DNA of 64,000 nucleotides from Bog-473 sp963745665 (GCA_963745665.1 CAVUYE010000003.1:496001-560000), one strand, 5' to 3'. Numbered from the stretch's first letter, positions 1 through 8,567 are shown. Notes: generated by a model not told the origin, from the letters alone. Numbers and translations are program-made.

Positions 1-84
1 GCTGCGTGGCGTGCTGGGCGCAAGAGGAGCCGACTGGAACGGATTGTGAGGTCCCGGCGGACCGGCCGGGCCGTCAGGGCGTGG

Positions 85-168
85 TCAGCCGCGGCCGCAG
101 TTCGGCTTCTTGCCGTGGTTGGCCTTCTTCTTCTTCCTGAGCTTGCGCTTCACCGTTCGCTTCGACAT
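85..168 (-). CDS. Small basic ribosomal protein, bL37 type
   Basis: This 27-residue protein is almost entirely Lys/Arg with an Asn-His-Gly-Lys-Lys-Pro-Asn core near the C-terminus. That pattern matches bL37, the very short large-subunit protein found in mycobacterial ribosomes. The start is ATG at 168 and the stop is TGA at 85-87. A TAAGCT box ends 9 bases upstream of the ATG and no Shine-Dalgarno is present, so the message may be leaderless. It is divergent from the DUF192 gene. It is far below normal gene-finder length limits. Identity is by motif recognition only; the Cys-Gly-Arg-Gly tail is an extension I cannot place. Confidence 0.75.
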   Translation of the reverse strand: MSKRTVKRKLRKKKKANHGKKPNCGRG

Positions 169-219
169 GAGGCGAAGAGCTTAGACGGAATGCACCAGGC
201 CGTCCGGTAGCCTCGTCGG

Positions 220-591
220 ATGCGGTCCGGATGGCTGCTGCGGGACGGCGATGTGGTGTGTGCGCTCGAGCTGGCCGAATCGCCGGCCGAGCGTGGCGCG
301 TTGCGCGGACGGCCGGGCTGCGACGGCGCCCTGCACGTGGGCGGCGCCCGGACCGTGCACACGGCCGGCATGAAATTCCCCATCGACGTGGCTTTCCTGT
401 CGACTGATCTCACCGTGGTGCGGGTGGCCAGGCTCAAGCCGTGGCGGGTGGCCACGGGCGGGCGGGCGGCCCGCAGCGCCGTGCAGACCGAGGCCGGATC
501 GCTCGAGCGCTGGGGCGTGCGGGTGGGCGATCAGCTCGAGGTGCGCGAGGTGCCCGTCGGCCCCGACGGTGCCGCAAGCGGCTTGCCGTGA
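220..591 (+). CDS. DUF192 family protein
   Basis: A 123-residue protein with the DUF192 (COG1430) core: the stretch R-T-V-H-T-A-G-M-K-F-P-I-D-V-A-F near residues 44-59 is the family hallmark. The fold is a small beta barrel of unknown biochemical role. Most relatives carry a signal peptide; none is visible here, so this copy should be cytoplasmic. The start at ATG 220 follows a TAGCCT box by six bases, a leaderless arrangement. Its TGA overlaps the GTG of rsmI, so the two are probably translationally coupled. Confidence 0.8.
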   Translation: MRSGWLLRDGDVVCALELAESPAERGALRGRPGCDGALHVGGARTVHTAGMKFPIDVAFLSTDLTVVRVARLKPWRVATGGRAARSAVQTEAGSLERWGVRVGDQLEVREVPVGPDGAASGLP

Positions 592-1460
592 GCGACGAGC
601 GGCGGGGCCGGCTCGTGCTGGTGGCCACGCCGATCGGGAACCTGGGTGATCTGTCGCCCCGGGCGCACGAGGTGCTGGCGACGGCGGACCTGATCTGCTG
701 CGAGGACACGCGGCGCACGCGCGCCCTCCTGTCCGCCCGCGGCATCTCGGCCAAGGGGCCCACCGGCGACCGGTTGCTTTCGCTGCACGGGCACAACGAA
801 GCGGCCCGGTTGGACCGGGTGGCCGCTGCCGTCGCCGGCGGTGCGGTGGTGGCCGTCGTCAGCGACGCCGGCACACCGGGGATCTCGGACCCGGGTGCGT
901 GGCTGGCGGCGCAGCTCGCCGCCGCGGGCGAGATCGTGAGCACCGTGCCCGGCCCGTCGTCCGTCCTGGGCGCGCTGGTCGTCAGCGGCCTGCCGACCGA
1001 CCGCTTCTGCGTCGAGGGCTTCCTGCCCCGCAAGGGCCCCGAGCGCCGGCGCCGCATCGGCGCGCTCATGGCCGATGCCCGCACCACGGTGCTGCTGGAG
1101 GCCCCGAGCCGGGTGGCGGCCACGCTGACCGAGCTGGCGGTCGGTGACGCCGGGCGTCCGGTCGCCGTCGTGCGCGAGCTGACCAAGCTGCACGAGGAGG
1201 TCTGGCGCGGGACGCTGGGTGAGGCGGCGGAGGTGTTCGCGGCACGGGAGGTCCGTGGCGAGGTGACGCTCGTGGTGGGTGGGGCGCCCGCGGCTCCGCC
1301 CGCCCGCGAGGAGGAGGTCGAGGCGGCCGTGCGCGCCGCATGGGGCGACGACCCGTCGGCGGGCCCGCGCCAGGTGGCCGAGCTCGTGGCAGCGTCATTC
1401 GGCGTGCCCCGCCGGCGCGCCTACGAGGCGGCCCTGCGCGTGCGCGACGAACCGGGTTGA
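588..1460 (+). CDS. rsmI: 16S rRNA (cytidine1402-2'-O)-methyltransferase RsmI
   Basis: RsmI uses S-adenosylmethionine to 2'-O-methylate C1402 of 16S rRNA in the decoding centre. At 290 residues it matches the family length. Visible tetrapyrrole-methylase-type motifs, in order, are A-T-P-I-G-N-L-G-D near the N-terminus, C-E-D-T-R-R-T, S-D-A-G-T-P-G-I-S-D-P-G and V-P-G-P-S-S. The GTG at 588 was chosen because it gives the canonical N-terminus and overlaps the DUF192 stop codon. The open frame continues upstream to 441 but that part is antisense-like shadow within DUF192. Confidence 0.95.
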   Translation: MSDERRGRLVLVATPIGNLGDLSPRAHEVLATADLICCEDTRRTRALLSARGISAKGPTGDRLLSLHGHNEAARLDRVAAAVAGGAVVAVVSDAGTPGISDPGAWLAAQLAAAGEIVSTVPGPSSVLGALVVSGLPTDRFCVEGFLPRKGPERRRRIGALMADARTTVLLEAPSRVAATLTELAVGDAGRPVAVVRELTKLHEEVWRGTLGEAAEVFAAREVRGEVTLVVGGAPAAPPAREEEVEAAVRAAWGDDPSAGPRQVAELVAASFGVPRRRAYEAALRVRDEPG

Positions 1461-1496
1461 GGCGAGGCCCCGTCCTTCCCCGTCCGAGGGCGCCGG

Positions 1497-1502
1497 TACG
1501 CT
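1497..1502 (+). promoter_or_regulatory. Putative -10 box (TACGCT) for leaderless metG
   Basis: TACGCT fits the actinobacterial TANNNT -10 consensus and ends exactly seven bases before the metG GTG at 1510. Transcription would then begin at or next to the start codon. No Shine-Dalgarno precedes the GTG, which fits. No convincing -35 was seen. Confidence 0.45.
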
Positions 1503-1509
1503 ACCGGCG

Positions 1510-3061
1510 GTGCCCCCCTACTACCTGACGACACCGATCTACTACGTCAACGACGCGCCGCACGTCGGCACGGCGTACACCACGGTCAACGCCGACGCGC
1601 TGGCCCGCTGGCACCGCCTCCTTGGCGACGACGTCTGGTTCATGACGGGCACCGACGAGCACGGGGCCAAAATCGTGGAGGCGGCCGAGGCGAGCGGCAT
1701 GACGCCCAAGGAGTGGACCGACCGCACCTCGGCCCGCTTCGTGGAGGCGTGGGAGCGCCTCGACATCTCGAACGACGACTTCATCCGCACCACCGAGCCG
1801 CGCCATTACGAGGTGGTGCAGCAGTTCCTGCAGCGCATTTACGACAACGGGTTCATCGAGCTCGGCTCCTATTCGGGCCTCTACTGCGTCTCGTGCGAGG
1901 ACTACTACACCGAGGACCAGTTAGTCGACGGCAAGTGCCCGATCCACGGCCGTGCCGTCGTGGAGATGAAGGAGGACAACTACTTCTTCAAGTTGAGCCA
2001 GTTCGAAGAGCGCCTGCTCGACTACTACGACAGCCACCCCGAGTTCGTGCGGCCGACGTCCAAGCGCAACGAGGCGCTCGGCTTCATCCGCGGGGGCCTG
2101 CGCGACGTGTCGATCACGCGCACCTCGTTCACGTGGGGCGTGCCCGTGCCCTGGGACGGCGGGCATGTCTTCTACGTCTGGTACGACGCGCTCATCAACT
2201 ACCTGACTGTGGCCGGCTACGGCCGCGATCACGCCGCCTTCGCGGCACGCTGGGGCGCCGCCCACCACCTGATCGGCAAGGACATACTCAAGTTCCACTG
2301 CGTCTGGTGGCCGGCCATGTGCATGGCGGCCGGCATAGAGCCGCCGGCCGAGATCTTCGTGCACGGCTACCTGCTGATGGGGGGTCAGAAGCTGGGCAAG
2401 TCGATGATCGCCTCGGGGCTGGCCGGTGGCGAGGGCGCGGCGCCGCTCAACATCACCGACGTGTCGCCGCTTGCGCTGGCCGACGACTTCGGCGTCGACC
2501 CGCTGCGCTACCACCTCCTACGCGAGGTGGCGCTGGGCGGTGACGGCGATTTCTCCTACGAGGGCATCGTGGCGCGCTACAACGCCGACCTGGCCAACAA
2601 CCTCGGCAACCTCGTGTCGCGGGTCACGACGGTCGTGCACTCCAAGAGCGGCGGCGTCGGCCCGGGCTCCAACCCCGCCAGCGCGCTCGGCCCCCGTGGC
2701 AGAGGTCGTGTTGGATGCCGCCACGTCGGCCTGGTCCCGCTGGGCGCCGCAGGAGGCGCTCGAGGAGACGTGGCGGCTCATCGGCGCCGCCAACGCCGAG
2801 CTCGAGTCGGCCGAGCCGTGGAAGATGGAGCCGGGGCCCGACGTCGACGCCGTGCTCGGTGACGCTCTCGAGGTGCTGCGCATCGTGGCCATCCTGATTG
2901 CGCCCGCTATGCCGTCGACCGCAGCCGAGGTGTGGCGCCGGATCGGCGTGGGCGGCGATCCCTCGGCGGCCCGTGTCCCGGAGGACGCCCGCTGGGGCGG
3001 GTACCGCGGCGGCGTGGCCGTGGTGAAGGGGGATCCGCTCTTCCCGCGGCGGAAGGCGTGA
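1510..3061 (+). CDS. metG: Methionyl-tRNA synthetase (one frameshift)
   Basis: MetG charges tRNA-Met. The class I motifs are clear: A-P-H-V-G-T (HIGH box) near the N-terminus and K-L-G-K-S (KMSKS box), with a cysteine-bearing insertion (Y-C-V-S-C then C-P-I-H-G) resembling the zinc knuckle. The frame breaks in a run of five C at 2691-2695; deleting one C restores the anticodon-binding domain in the next frame and gives about 516 residues, a normal short-form MetG without a C-terminal tRNA-binding domain. As the gene is essential, sequence error is likeliest. A rare TTA leucine codon lies at 1921-1923. Confidence 0.93.
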
Positions 3062-3879
3062 CTTTGGCAGGTTGGTTCGACTCCCACTGCCACGTCCAGG
3101 AGGAGTACCTCCCCGAGGATGCGGCCGGCGGGGCGGACCTCGAGCCCGTGCTGAGCCGGGCCGCCGAGGCTGGCGTGGCGCGGCTGGTCTGCATCGGGAC
3201 CGGGGCGGCCACCTCGGCCCAGGCGGTGGCACTGGCCCGGGCGACGGCCCGGGAGGGGACGGTCCCCCGAGCCTGGGCCTCCGTCGGCCTGCATCCTCAT
3301 GAGGCGAGCGAAGGCGTGGACGAGGTGGCGGACCTGTTGGCGCGCGAGCTGGCGGCGGACGACGGAGCGGTGGTGGCGGTCGGGGAGTGCGGGCTCGACT
3401 ACTTCTACGAGCATTCGCCGCGCCACGCGCAGCGCACCGCCTTCGCGGCGCAGATCGCGTTGGCGCACGCGCACGAGCTGGCGCTGGTGATCCACGCCCG
3501 CGACGCCTGGCGCGATCTCTTCGACGTGTTGGCGGCCGAAGGCGTGCCCGATCGCACCGTGTTGCACTGCTTCACCGGTGGTCCCGACGAGGTCGAGCAG
3601 TGCCTGCGCGCCGGCATGTACGTGTCGTTCAGCGGGATCGTGACGTTCAAGAACGCAACGGATGTCAGGGAAGCCGCGGCGCGTTGTCCGCTCGACCGTC
3701 TACTGGTGGAAACGGACAGCCCGTTCCTCGCGCCGGTACCGCACCGGGGCCGCGGCAACGAGCCGTCATACCTTCCGTTCGTGGGCGAGGCCATCGCCGC
3801 CGTCAAGGGGTGCACGGTCGACGAGGTGCGGGAGCGCAGCGCCGCCGCGGCCGCCATGGTGTTTTCCACAGGAAGCTAA
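3058..3879 (+). CDS. tatD: TatD family metal-dependent deoxyribonuclease
   Basis: A 273-residue amidohydrolase-fold enzyme of the TatD/YcfH family, a 3'-5' exonuclease or nuclease linked to DNA repair. Metal ligands are visible: D-S-H-C-H at the N-terminus, a Glu in G-E-C-G-L-D-Y, His in V-I-H-A-R, His in L-H-C-F-T-G-G and Asp in V-E-T-D-S-P-F. The GTG at 3058 overlaps the metG stop; metG-tatD-(wall protein)-rsmA is a frequent bacterial order. Confidence 0.93.
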   Translation: MTLAGWFDSHCHVQEEYLPEDAAGGADLEPVLSRAAEAGVARLVCIGTGAATSAQAVALARATAREGTVPRAWASVGLHPHEASEGVDEVADLLARELAADDGAVVAVGECGLDYFYEHSPRHAQRTAFAAQIALAHAHELALVIHARDAWRDLFDVLAAEGVPDRTVLHCFTGGPDEVEQCLRAGMYVSFSGIVTFKNATDVREAAARCPLDRLLVETDSPFLAPVPHRGRGNEPSYLPFVGEAIAAVKGCTVDEVRERSAAAAAMVFSTGS

Positions 3880-4017
3880 TCCACGCGCTGTTGTGCGTAA
3901 TACGAGAACCTTGTGACCTGGGTGTTTGACGTTGAATTCAACGAAAAACGGCATGTGAGCAGGGAGTTCATGTAAATATCGGGGGCGACGGGGTACGTGA
4001 CCAGGGAAAAGAGCGCG

Positions 4018-4040
4018 CGAAAACCTTTCCCTCGTTTTCG
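4018..4040 (+). other. Inverted repeat in tatD-rlpA intergenic region
   Basis: CGAAAAC at 4018-4024 and GTTTTCG at 4034-4040 can pair as a 7-bp stem with a 9-base loop. It lies in the roughly 240-base gap before the RlpA-like gene, a gap less GC-rich than its surroundings and likely to hold that gene's promoter and leader. Actinobacterial genes for wall hydrolases often have a cyclic-di-AMP riboswitch here, but I could not find its conserved core. Confidence 0.3.
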
Positions 4041-4116
4041 GGTTTGCGCGGCCTGCGTTTGGTTATCTAACTTCTCCAGAAACCCCTCGCCACCCGTATG
4101 TCGGCGCGGGTGCACT

Positions 4117-4758
4117 GTGTCCCCGGAGAAGGGTGGAGCCCTGCGGAACCAGAGCACTGGGGGGAGGCGCCTCGGCGTTGCTGCAGTCATTTGCGGCGCG
4201 TTGTTCGGCGCGCCTCTCCTGTTGTTGCAAAGCGCGTCAGCGCACACGCCGCGGTCACAAGCCGCGGGCCGAAGCGCGCACGACGAGCGGTCAGATGTCG
4301 TGCATCGGGCGACACACCCTGATGGTGTGAACCTGCCGTCGAACCTCGTCGCCTATCAGGCGCCGGCGACGACGTCGACGACCGCGCCAGCGCCCACCAC
4401 GACGACGGCACCGCCCACCACGACGACGCAACCGCCGCCGCCCGCCACGACGACGACGCAACCACCACCGCCGACGACGACGACAACGACGGCACCACCG
4501 CCACCCGTGCCGACGCACAGCGAGGACGGCGATGCCACGTGGTATGCCGCCGCACCGGCGGGCTACTGCGCCAGCCCGACGCTCCCGTTCGGCACGGAGC
4601 TGACGGTGGTGAACGAGGCCAACGGTGCGTCGACGGTCTGCACGGTGGACGACCGTGAGGCAGCGGGCTACCCGCACGTTGTCGACCTGTCGCCCGAAGG
4701 CTTCGCGCAGATCGCTGACACGAGCCAGGGAGTGGTGGACGTCACAATCTCCTGGTGA
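4117..4758 (+). CDS. Secreted RlpA-like double-psi beta-barrel protein
   Basis: A predicted exported wall protein of about 213 residues. It has a basic N-terminus, a hydrophobic signal segment ending Ala-Ser-Ala, a spacer, a Thr/Pro-rich linker (about residues 86-130), and a C-terminal domain beginning G-D-A-T-W-Y. That domain matches the double-psi beta barrel of RlpA/expansin-like proteins (T-L-P-F-G-T, V-V-D-L-S, G-V-V-D-V). It lacks the usual T-A-N-G-E segment and has D-D-R-E where RlpA has N-D-R-G, so lytic activity is uncertain. GTG 4117 is chosen to start just before the signal peptide; ATG at 3997 is an in-frame alternative. Its stop overlaps the rsmA start. Confidence 0.75.
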   Translation: MSPEKGGALRNQSTGGRRLGVAAVICGALFGAPLLLLQSASAHTPRSQAAGRSAHDERSDVVHRATHPDGVNLPSNLVAYQAPATTSTTAPAPTTTTAPPTTTTQPPPPATTTTQPPPPTTTTTTAPPPPVPTHSEDGDATWYAAAPAGYCASPTLPFGTELTVVNEANGASTVCTVDDREAAGYPHVVDLSPEGFAQIADTSQGVVDVTISW

Positions 4759-5576
4759 CCCTTTCCGGCGCCGACATCGCACACCTGCTCTCGGCGCACG
4801 GGCTACGGCCCAGCCGTGCCCTCGGTCAGAACTTCGTCGCTGACCCCAACACCGTCCGCCGCATCGCCCGTCTGTCCGGAGCGGGGCCCGGCTCACGGGT
4901 GCTCGAGATCGGGGCGGGCCTGGGGTCCTTGACCCTCGCCCTCGCCGAGACCGGGGCCGTGGTGGTGGCCGTCGAGGCGGATCGGCATCTCGTCCCCGTC
5001 CTGCGCACCGTCGTGAAGGCCGCGGGGGTGGAGACGGTGCAGGGGGACGCCCTGGAGCTCGACCTGTCTGCGCTCCTGGCCGAGCGGGCCCCGGCTCCCT
5101 GGAGCCTGGTGGCCAACCTCCCCTACAACGTGGCCACCCCTCTGGTGCTCAAGACGCTGGTCGAAGTGCCGGCGGTGACCCGCCTGCTGGTCATGGTGCA
5201 AAGGGAGGCGGGGGAGCGCATGGCGGCGGCGGCGGGTGATGACGCCTACGGGGCGGTCTCGGTGCGGGTCGCCTACTTCGCCCGGGCCGAGGTGGTGGGG
5301 CGGGTCCCGGCCTCGGTCTTCATCCCCCGGCCGCGGGTCGAGTCGGTCCTGGTCCGGCTGGAGCGCCGGCCCGAGCCCGCGGTCGATCCGGCACTGGTCT
5401 CCTACGAGCGGCTCAACACCGTCGTGCGGGCCGGCTTCGCCCAGAGGCGCAAGATGCTGCGGCGTTCCCTGGCCGGCGTCGTCGACCCGGCCTCCTTCGA
5501 ACGGGCCGGTGTGCGGCCCGACGCCCGGGCCGAGGAGCTCGACGTGGCGGCCTGGGGCAGGCTGGCGGCCCTGTGA
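4755..5576 (+). CDS. rsmA: 16S rRNA (adenine1518-N6/adenine1519-N6)-dimethyltransferase
   Basis: RsmA (KsgA) dimethylates two adjacent adenines in helix 45 of 16S rRNA late in 30S assembly. The 273-residue sequence has A-L-G-Q-N-F near the N-terminus, the SAM-binding V-L-E-I-G-A-G-L-G-S-L-T and the catalytic N-L-P-Y-N-V. The GTG start overlaps the stop of the upstream wall-protein gene, and its own stop overlaps ispE, a widespread rsmA-ispE pairing. Confidence 0.96.
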   Translation: MTLSGADIAHLLSAHGLRPSRALGQNFVADPNTVRRIARLSGAGPGSRVLEIGAGLGSLTLALAETGAVVVAVEADRHLVPVLRTVVKAAGVETVQGDALELDLSALLAERAPAPWSLVANLPYNVATPLVLKTLVEVPAVTRLLVMVQREAGERMAAAAGDDAYGAVSVRVAYFARAEVVGRVPASVFIPRPRVESVLVRLERRPEPAVDPALVSYERLNTVVRAGFAQRRKMLRRSLAGVVDPASFERAGVRPDARAEELDVAAWGRLAAL

Positions 5577-6388
5577 GCGACCTCCCCGAGACCGAGGGTC
5601 CCGCCAGCGGCGGCGGCGTGCGCCGGCTGCTGGCCCCGGCCAAGCTGACCTTGTCGCTGCAGGTGACCGGCCGGCGGCCCGACGGCTATCACGAGCTGGA
5701 AGCCGAGATGGTGACGCTCAGCCTGGCCGACGAGCTCGAGATGGACCCAGGGGGGTCCGGGCTCGCTGTGGCCGTCGCGCCGGGGGTGCGGGCCGATGGG
5801 CTGCCGGGCCCGGGGCAGAACCTGGTCGAGCGGGCCCTGGCCGCCTGTGGCCGCAATGCCGCCGTGCGCCTGACCAAGCGGATCCCCGCCGGCGGGGGGT
5901 TGGGCGGCGGTTCGGCCGACGCCGCCGCCGTGCTGCGCTGGGCCGGCTGCGCCGACCCCGAGGTGGCGGTCCGCCTCGGTGCCGATGTGCCGTTCTGCCT
6001 ACTCGGAGGGAGGGCCCGGGTCGAAGGGGCGGGGGAGGAGGTCACCGCGCTGCCCTTCGAGCCCCGCCGGTACCTGCTCGTCCTGCCGCCCTTCGGCGTG
6101 GAGACGGCCCGGGTCTACCGGGCCTGGGACGAGAAGCCCCGGCACGAGGGCGCCAATGCGCTCACCTGGGCGGCGCTGGCCGTCGAGCCCCGCCTGGCCG
6201 TGTGGCGAGACGCCCTGGGCGAGCTGACCGGGTACGAGCCGGTGCTGGCCGGCAGTGGGTCGACGTGGTTCGTCGAGGACGGCGAACAGAACGAAGCGGG
6301 CGACGTGCCGGTGCAGCTGCGCGTCGGCGCGGAGACGGCGCCGCTGGTGCGCGCCCGGACGGTGCCGGCGGGCTGGGATGGGGACTAG
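5573..6388 (+). CDS. ispE: 4-diphosphocytidyl-2-C-methyl-D-erythritol kinase
   Basis: IspE phosphorylates CDP-methylerythritol in the non-mevalonate isoprenoid pathway. The 271-residue protein is a GHMP kinase: A-P-A-K-L-T-L-S-L at the N-terminus, substrate motif R-P-D-G-Y-H-E-L, and the ATP loop P-A-G-G-G-L-G-G-G-S-A-D-A-A, with L-A-G-S-G-S-T near the C-terminus. GTG start coupled to the rsmA stop. Confidence 0.95.
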   Translation: MSDLPETEGPASGGGVRRLLAPAKLTLSLQVTGRRPDGYHELEAEMVTLSLADELEMDPGGSGLAVAVAPGVRADGLPGPGQNLVERALAACGRNAAVRLTKRIPAGGGLGGGSADAAAVLRWAGCADPEVAVRLGADVPFCLLGGRARVEGAGEEVTALPFEPRRYLLVLPPFGVETARVYRAWDEKPRHEGANALTWAALAVEPRLAVWRDALGELTGYEPVLAGSGSTWFVEDGEQNEAGDVPVQLRVGAETAPLVRARTVPAGWDGD

Positions 6389-6414
6389 GGAGGGGTGGGA
6401 TCGGGCGGCGGAAG

Positions 6415-6513
6415 TTACTTGCCGGCCCGGCGCTGCCACCGGGTGGCCTTCAGCATCTTCTTGTGCTTCTTCTTGCGCATGCGCTTCCGGCGCTTCTTGA
6501 TCAATGATCCCAT
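6415..6513 (-). CDS. Small ribosomal protein bS22 (AURKAIP1/COX24 domain)
   Basis: A 32-residue protein starting M-G-S-L-I-K-K-R-R-K-R-M and ending Q-R-R-A-G-K. This matches the actinobacterial AURKAIP1/COX24-domain protein seen as bS22 in mycobacterial ribosomes, near the decoding centre. It converges on ispE. A TAGCCT box lies ten bases before the ATG at 6513, with no Shine-Dalgarno. Together with bL37 it marks the host as actinobacterial. Confidence 0.88.
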   Translation of the reverse strand: MGSLIKKRRKRMRKKKHKKMLKATRWQRRAGK

Positions 6514-6579
6514 GTCGTGCGGCAGGCTAGCGGTCTGCGGGGCCGACTGCCAGGTCGGTCCCCGGGTCAGGAGGGTGTG

Positions 6580-6948
6580 ATGGGCTTCGAGATCGTCCGG
6601 CTCGACCACGTGCAATTGGCGATGCCCCCGGGCCGGGAGGCCGAGGCGGAGGCGTTCTACTCGGGGCTCCTCGGGCTGGCGCGTCGGCCCAAGCCCGAAC
6701 CTCTGGCCGGGCGCGGGGGGTGCTGGTTCGGCGCCGGGCCGGTGGCCGTGCACCTCGGCGTCGAGGAGGACTTCCGCCCGGCCCGCAAGGCCCACCCTGC
6801 CCTGGCGGTCCGCGACCTACCCGCCTTGGAGGCCGCCCTGGTGGCCGCCGGCGTGGAGGTCCGGCCGAACCCCGACGCGGCCCCGGGCGCCGGCGCCTAC
6901 GTCGACGACCCTTTCGGTAACCGGATCGAGCTCGTCGCCGAGGCCTGA
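6580..6948 (+). CDS. VOC family (glyoxalase/bleomycin resistance-like) protein
   Basis: A 122-residue vicinal-oxygen-chelate protein: L-D-H-V-Q-L at the N-terminus, F-Y-S-G-L-L-G-L, and a terminal D-D-P-F-G-N-R-I-E-L. His and Glu metal-ligand positions are present in the first and last motifs. Substrate unknown. ATG 6580 has a good Shine-Dalgarno (AGGAGGG) upstream. Between its stop and the next gene (6949-7160) I see two copies of GCCTGAGGCC just after the stop, possibly a weak hairpin, and nothing else assignable. Confidence 0.8.
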   Translation: MGFEIVRLDHVQLAMPPGREAEAEAFYSGLLGLARRPKPEPLAGRGGCWFGAGPVAVHLGVEEDFRPARKAHPALAVRDLPALEAALVAAGVEVRPNPDAAPGAGAYVDDPFGNRIELVAEA

Positions 6949-7160
6949 GGCCCGGAGCCTGAGGCCTGGGGAAAGGAGGGGGGAGGCGCCGGCAGGGACG
7001 GAGGCGGACCGCCCCTACCGGCGACACCGGTGGCCGAAGAGGTACTCCACACGAGGCGGAGAGTGGGATTTCGCACCACCGGGTTAATCGAAGGACAGTG
7101 TGCGCCCCGAACCTTGGGACGTGGTGGGCGCTCTCTAAGAAGACGAGAAGAAATGCGCCG

Positions 7161-8567
7161 TCAGCCCGTGCCCGTGACGGCGTCGGGATCGGGAGCGAGC
7201 TCCGGGTCCCGTTCGGGGGCGGTGTCGCGTGCCGGCTCGACAGGGCCGGTCACGGTCGGGAGGCGCATGGTCATGCGTGCTCCGCCATAGGGGTCGTTCT
7301 CGGCCGCGATGCTCCCGCCCTCGGCTTTGACGACCTGGGCCACGATGGCCAGGCCCAGGCCCGATCCCGGCAGGCCGCGGGCCGCCGGAGAGCGGTAGAA
7401 GCGGTCGAAGATGTGCGGCAGATCCGCCTCGGCGATGCCGGGGCCGTGATCGCGCACGACCACCGTGCCCTCCCGGCACTCCACCGCGACCGGCTGGCCC
7501 GGTGGGCTCCATTTGCGGGCGTTGTCGAGCAGGTTGCCCACGGCCCGGCGCAGGCCGGCGTCGCTCGCCACGACCCAGCACGGGGCGGCATCGAGCTCGA
7601 AGTGCACGTCCTTGGTCCGCCCGTGCGTGTTCTGGACGGCGACCTCGTCCCGGACGAGCAGATCGAGCCGCAGCGGCTCTTTATTGGCCGGCCCGCTGTC
7701 ACCGCGGGCCAGCTCGGCCAGATCGCCCACAATGTCGGTGAGCTCCTGCAGCTGCACGAGCACGTCGTCGACCAGCACGGTCCGGTCCTCCGCGCTCAGT
7801 TCGTCGACGCGGCGGATGACCTCCAGGTTGGTGCGCAGACTCGTGAGCGGTGTGCGCAGCTCGTGCGAGGCATCGAGGACCAGCTGGCTCTGGGCCCGGC
7901 GCGACGACTCGAGCGCTTCGAGCAGGCGGTTGAAGGTCCGGCGCAGGCGGCCCAGCTCGTCGGGGCGGCCCGGCGAGAGCCGGCGCGTGACATCGGTCGT
8001 CTCGGCCAGGTCCTCGACCGTGTCGGTGAGCGAGTTGAGCGGCACCAGAGCCGTGCGGGCCACCAGCCAGCCGAGCACGACCGCGAGCAGCACGCCGGCG
8101 AAGGCCACCGCTCCGAGCAGCAGCGCCAGCTTCTTCAGCTGCGAGTCGACGTTGAGCAGGGTGGCGATCTGCAGCGCGCCGCCCCTCGTCAGGTAGGCGC
8201 TACCTGCGTCGAACGAGGTCCCCGGAGGGAGGTGCTCGACCAGCTCGCGCATCTCGTTCCCGTCGACGGTGACGGTGGTGAAGAAGTTCGGGGCAAGGCC
8301 ATTGGCCACCAGCCGCACCTGCCCGGTCACGGGGAGGCCGCCCCCCGAGACGACGGCGCCGGTGGGGACGATCACCTGCCCCAGGGTGGCGGTGGTCGAC
8401 CCGATCTCCTGGCCGGCGATGATCTTCTGCGCCGCCGTCTGCAGCGAGCTGTCCGCCGCCTCCACCAGCGTGTGGCGGGCCACCAGGAAGGAGCCGAACG
8501 AAGCGGCGAGCACTGCGACCACGACGGCGACCGTCGTCGCCAGCACGAGCCGGGTGCGGAAGGTCAC
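7161..8567 (-). CDS. Sensor histidine kinase, MprB/PrrB-like
   Basis: A 468-residue membrane kinase: TM1 about residues 8-30, an extracytoplasmic sensor of about 115 residues, TM2 about 148-170, HAMP, then HisKA with the phosphoacceptor in D-A-S-H-E-L-R-T-P (His 235). The HATPase domain has the N box G-N-L-L-D-N-A, D-H-G-P-G-I and G-S-G-L-G-L. The spacing resembles mycobacterial MprB, an envelope-stress sensor; the signal here is unknown. GTG 8567 was chosen since it overlaps the stop of the regulator gene and directly precedes TM1. Confidence 0.9.
   Translation of the reverse strand: MTFRTRLVLATTVAVVVAVLAASFGSFLVARHTLVEAADSSLQTAAQKIIAGQEIGSTTATLGQVIVPTGAVVSGGGLPVTGQVRLVANGLAPNFFTTVTVDGNEMRELVEHLPPGTSFDAGSAYLTRGGALQIATLLNVDSQLKKLALLLGAVAFAGVLLAVVLGWLVARTALVPLNSLTDTVEDLAETTDVTRRLSPGRPDELGRLRRTFNRLLEALESSRRAQSQLVLDASHELRTPLTSLRTNLEVIRRVDELSAEDRTVLVDDVLVQLQELTDIVGDLAELARGDSGPANKEPLRLDLLVRDEVAVQNTHGRTKDVHFELDAAPCWVVASDAGLRRAVGNLLDNARKWSPPGQPVAVECREGTVVVRDHGPGIAEADLPHIFDRFYRSPAARGLPGSGLGLAIVAQVVKAEGGSIAAENDPYGGARMTMRLPTVTGPVEPARDTAPERDPELAPDPDAVTGTG

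Noticed and set aside
1..49. End of an upstream gene reading L-R-G-V-L-G-A-R-G-A-D-W-N-G-L then TGA
   Set aside because: Only 15 codons are visible and nothing identifies it.
3960..4116. Possible cyclic-di-AMP (ydaO) riboswitch before the RlpA-like gene
   Set aside because: Context fits and a hairpin exists, but the conserved core elements could not be located; a covariance search with the ydaO model would decide.
4370..4510. ACGACG/CCACCG simple repeats
   Set aside because: They encode the Thr/Pro-rich linker of the wall protein; expected low complexity.
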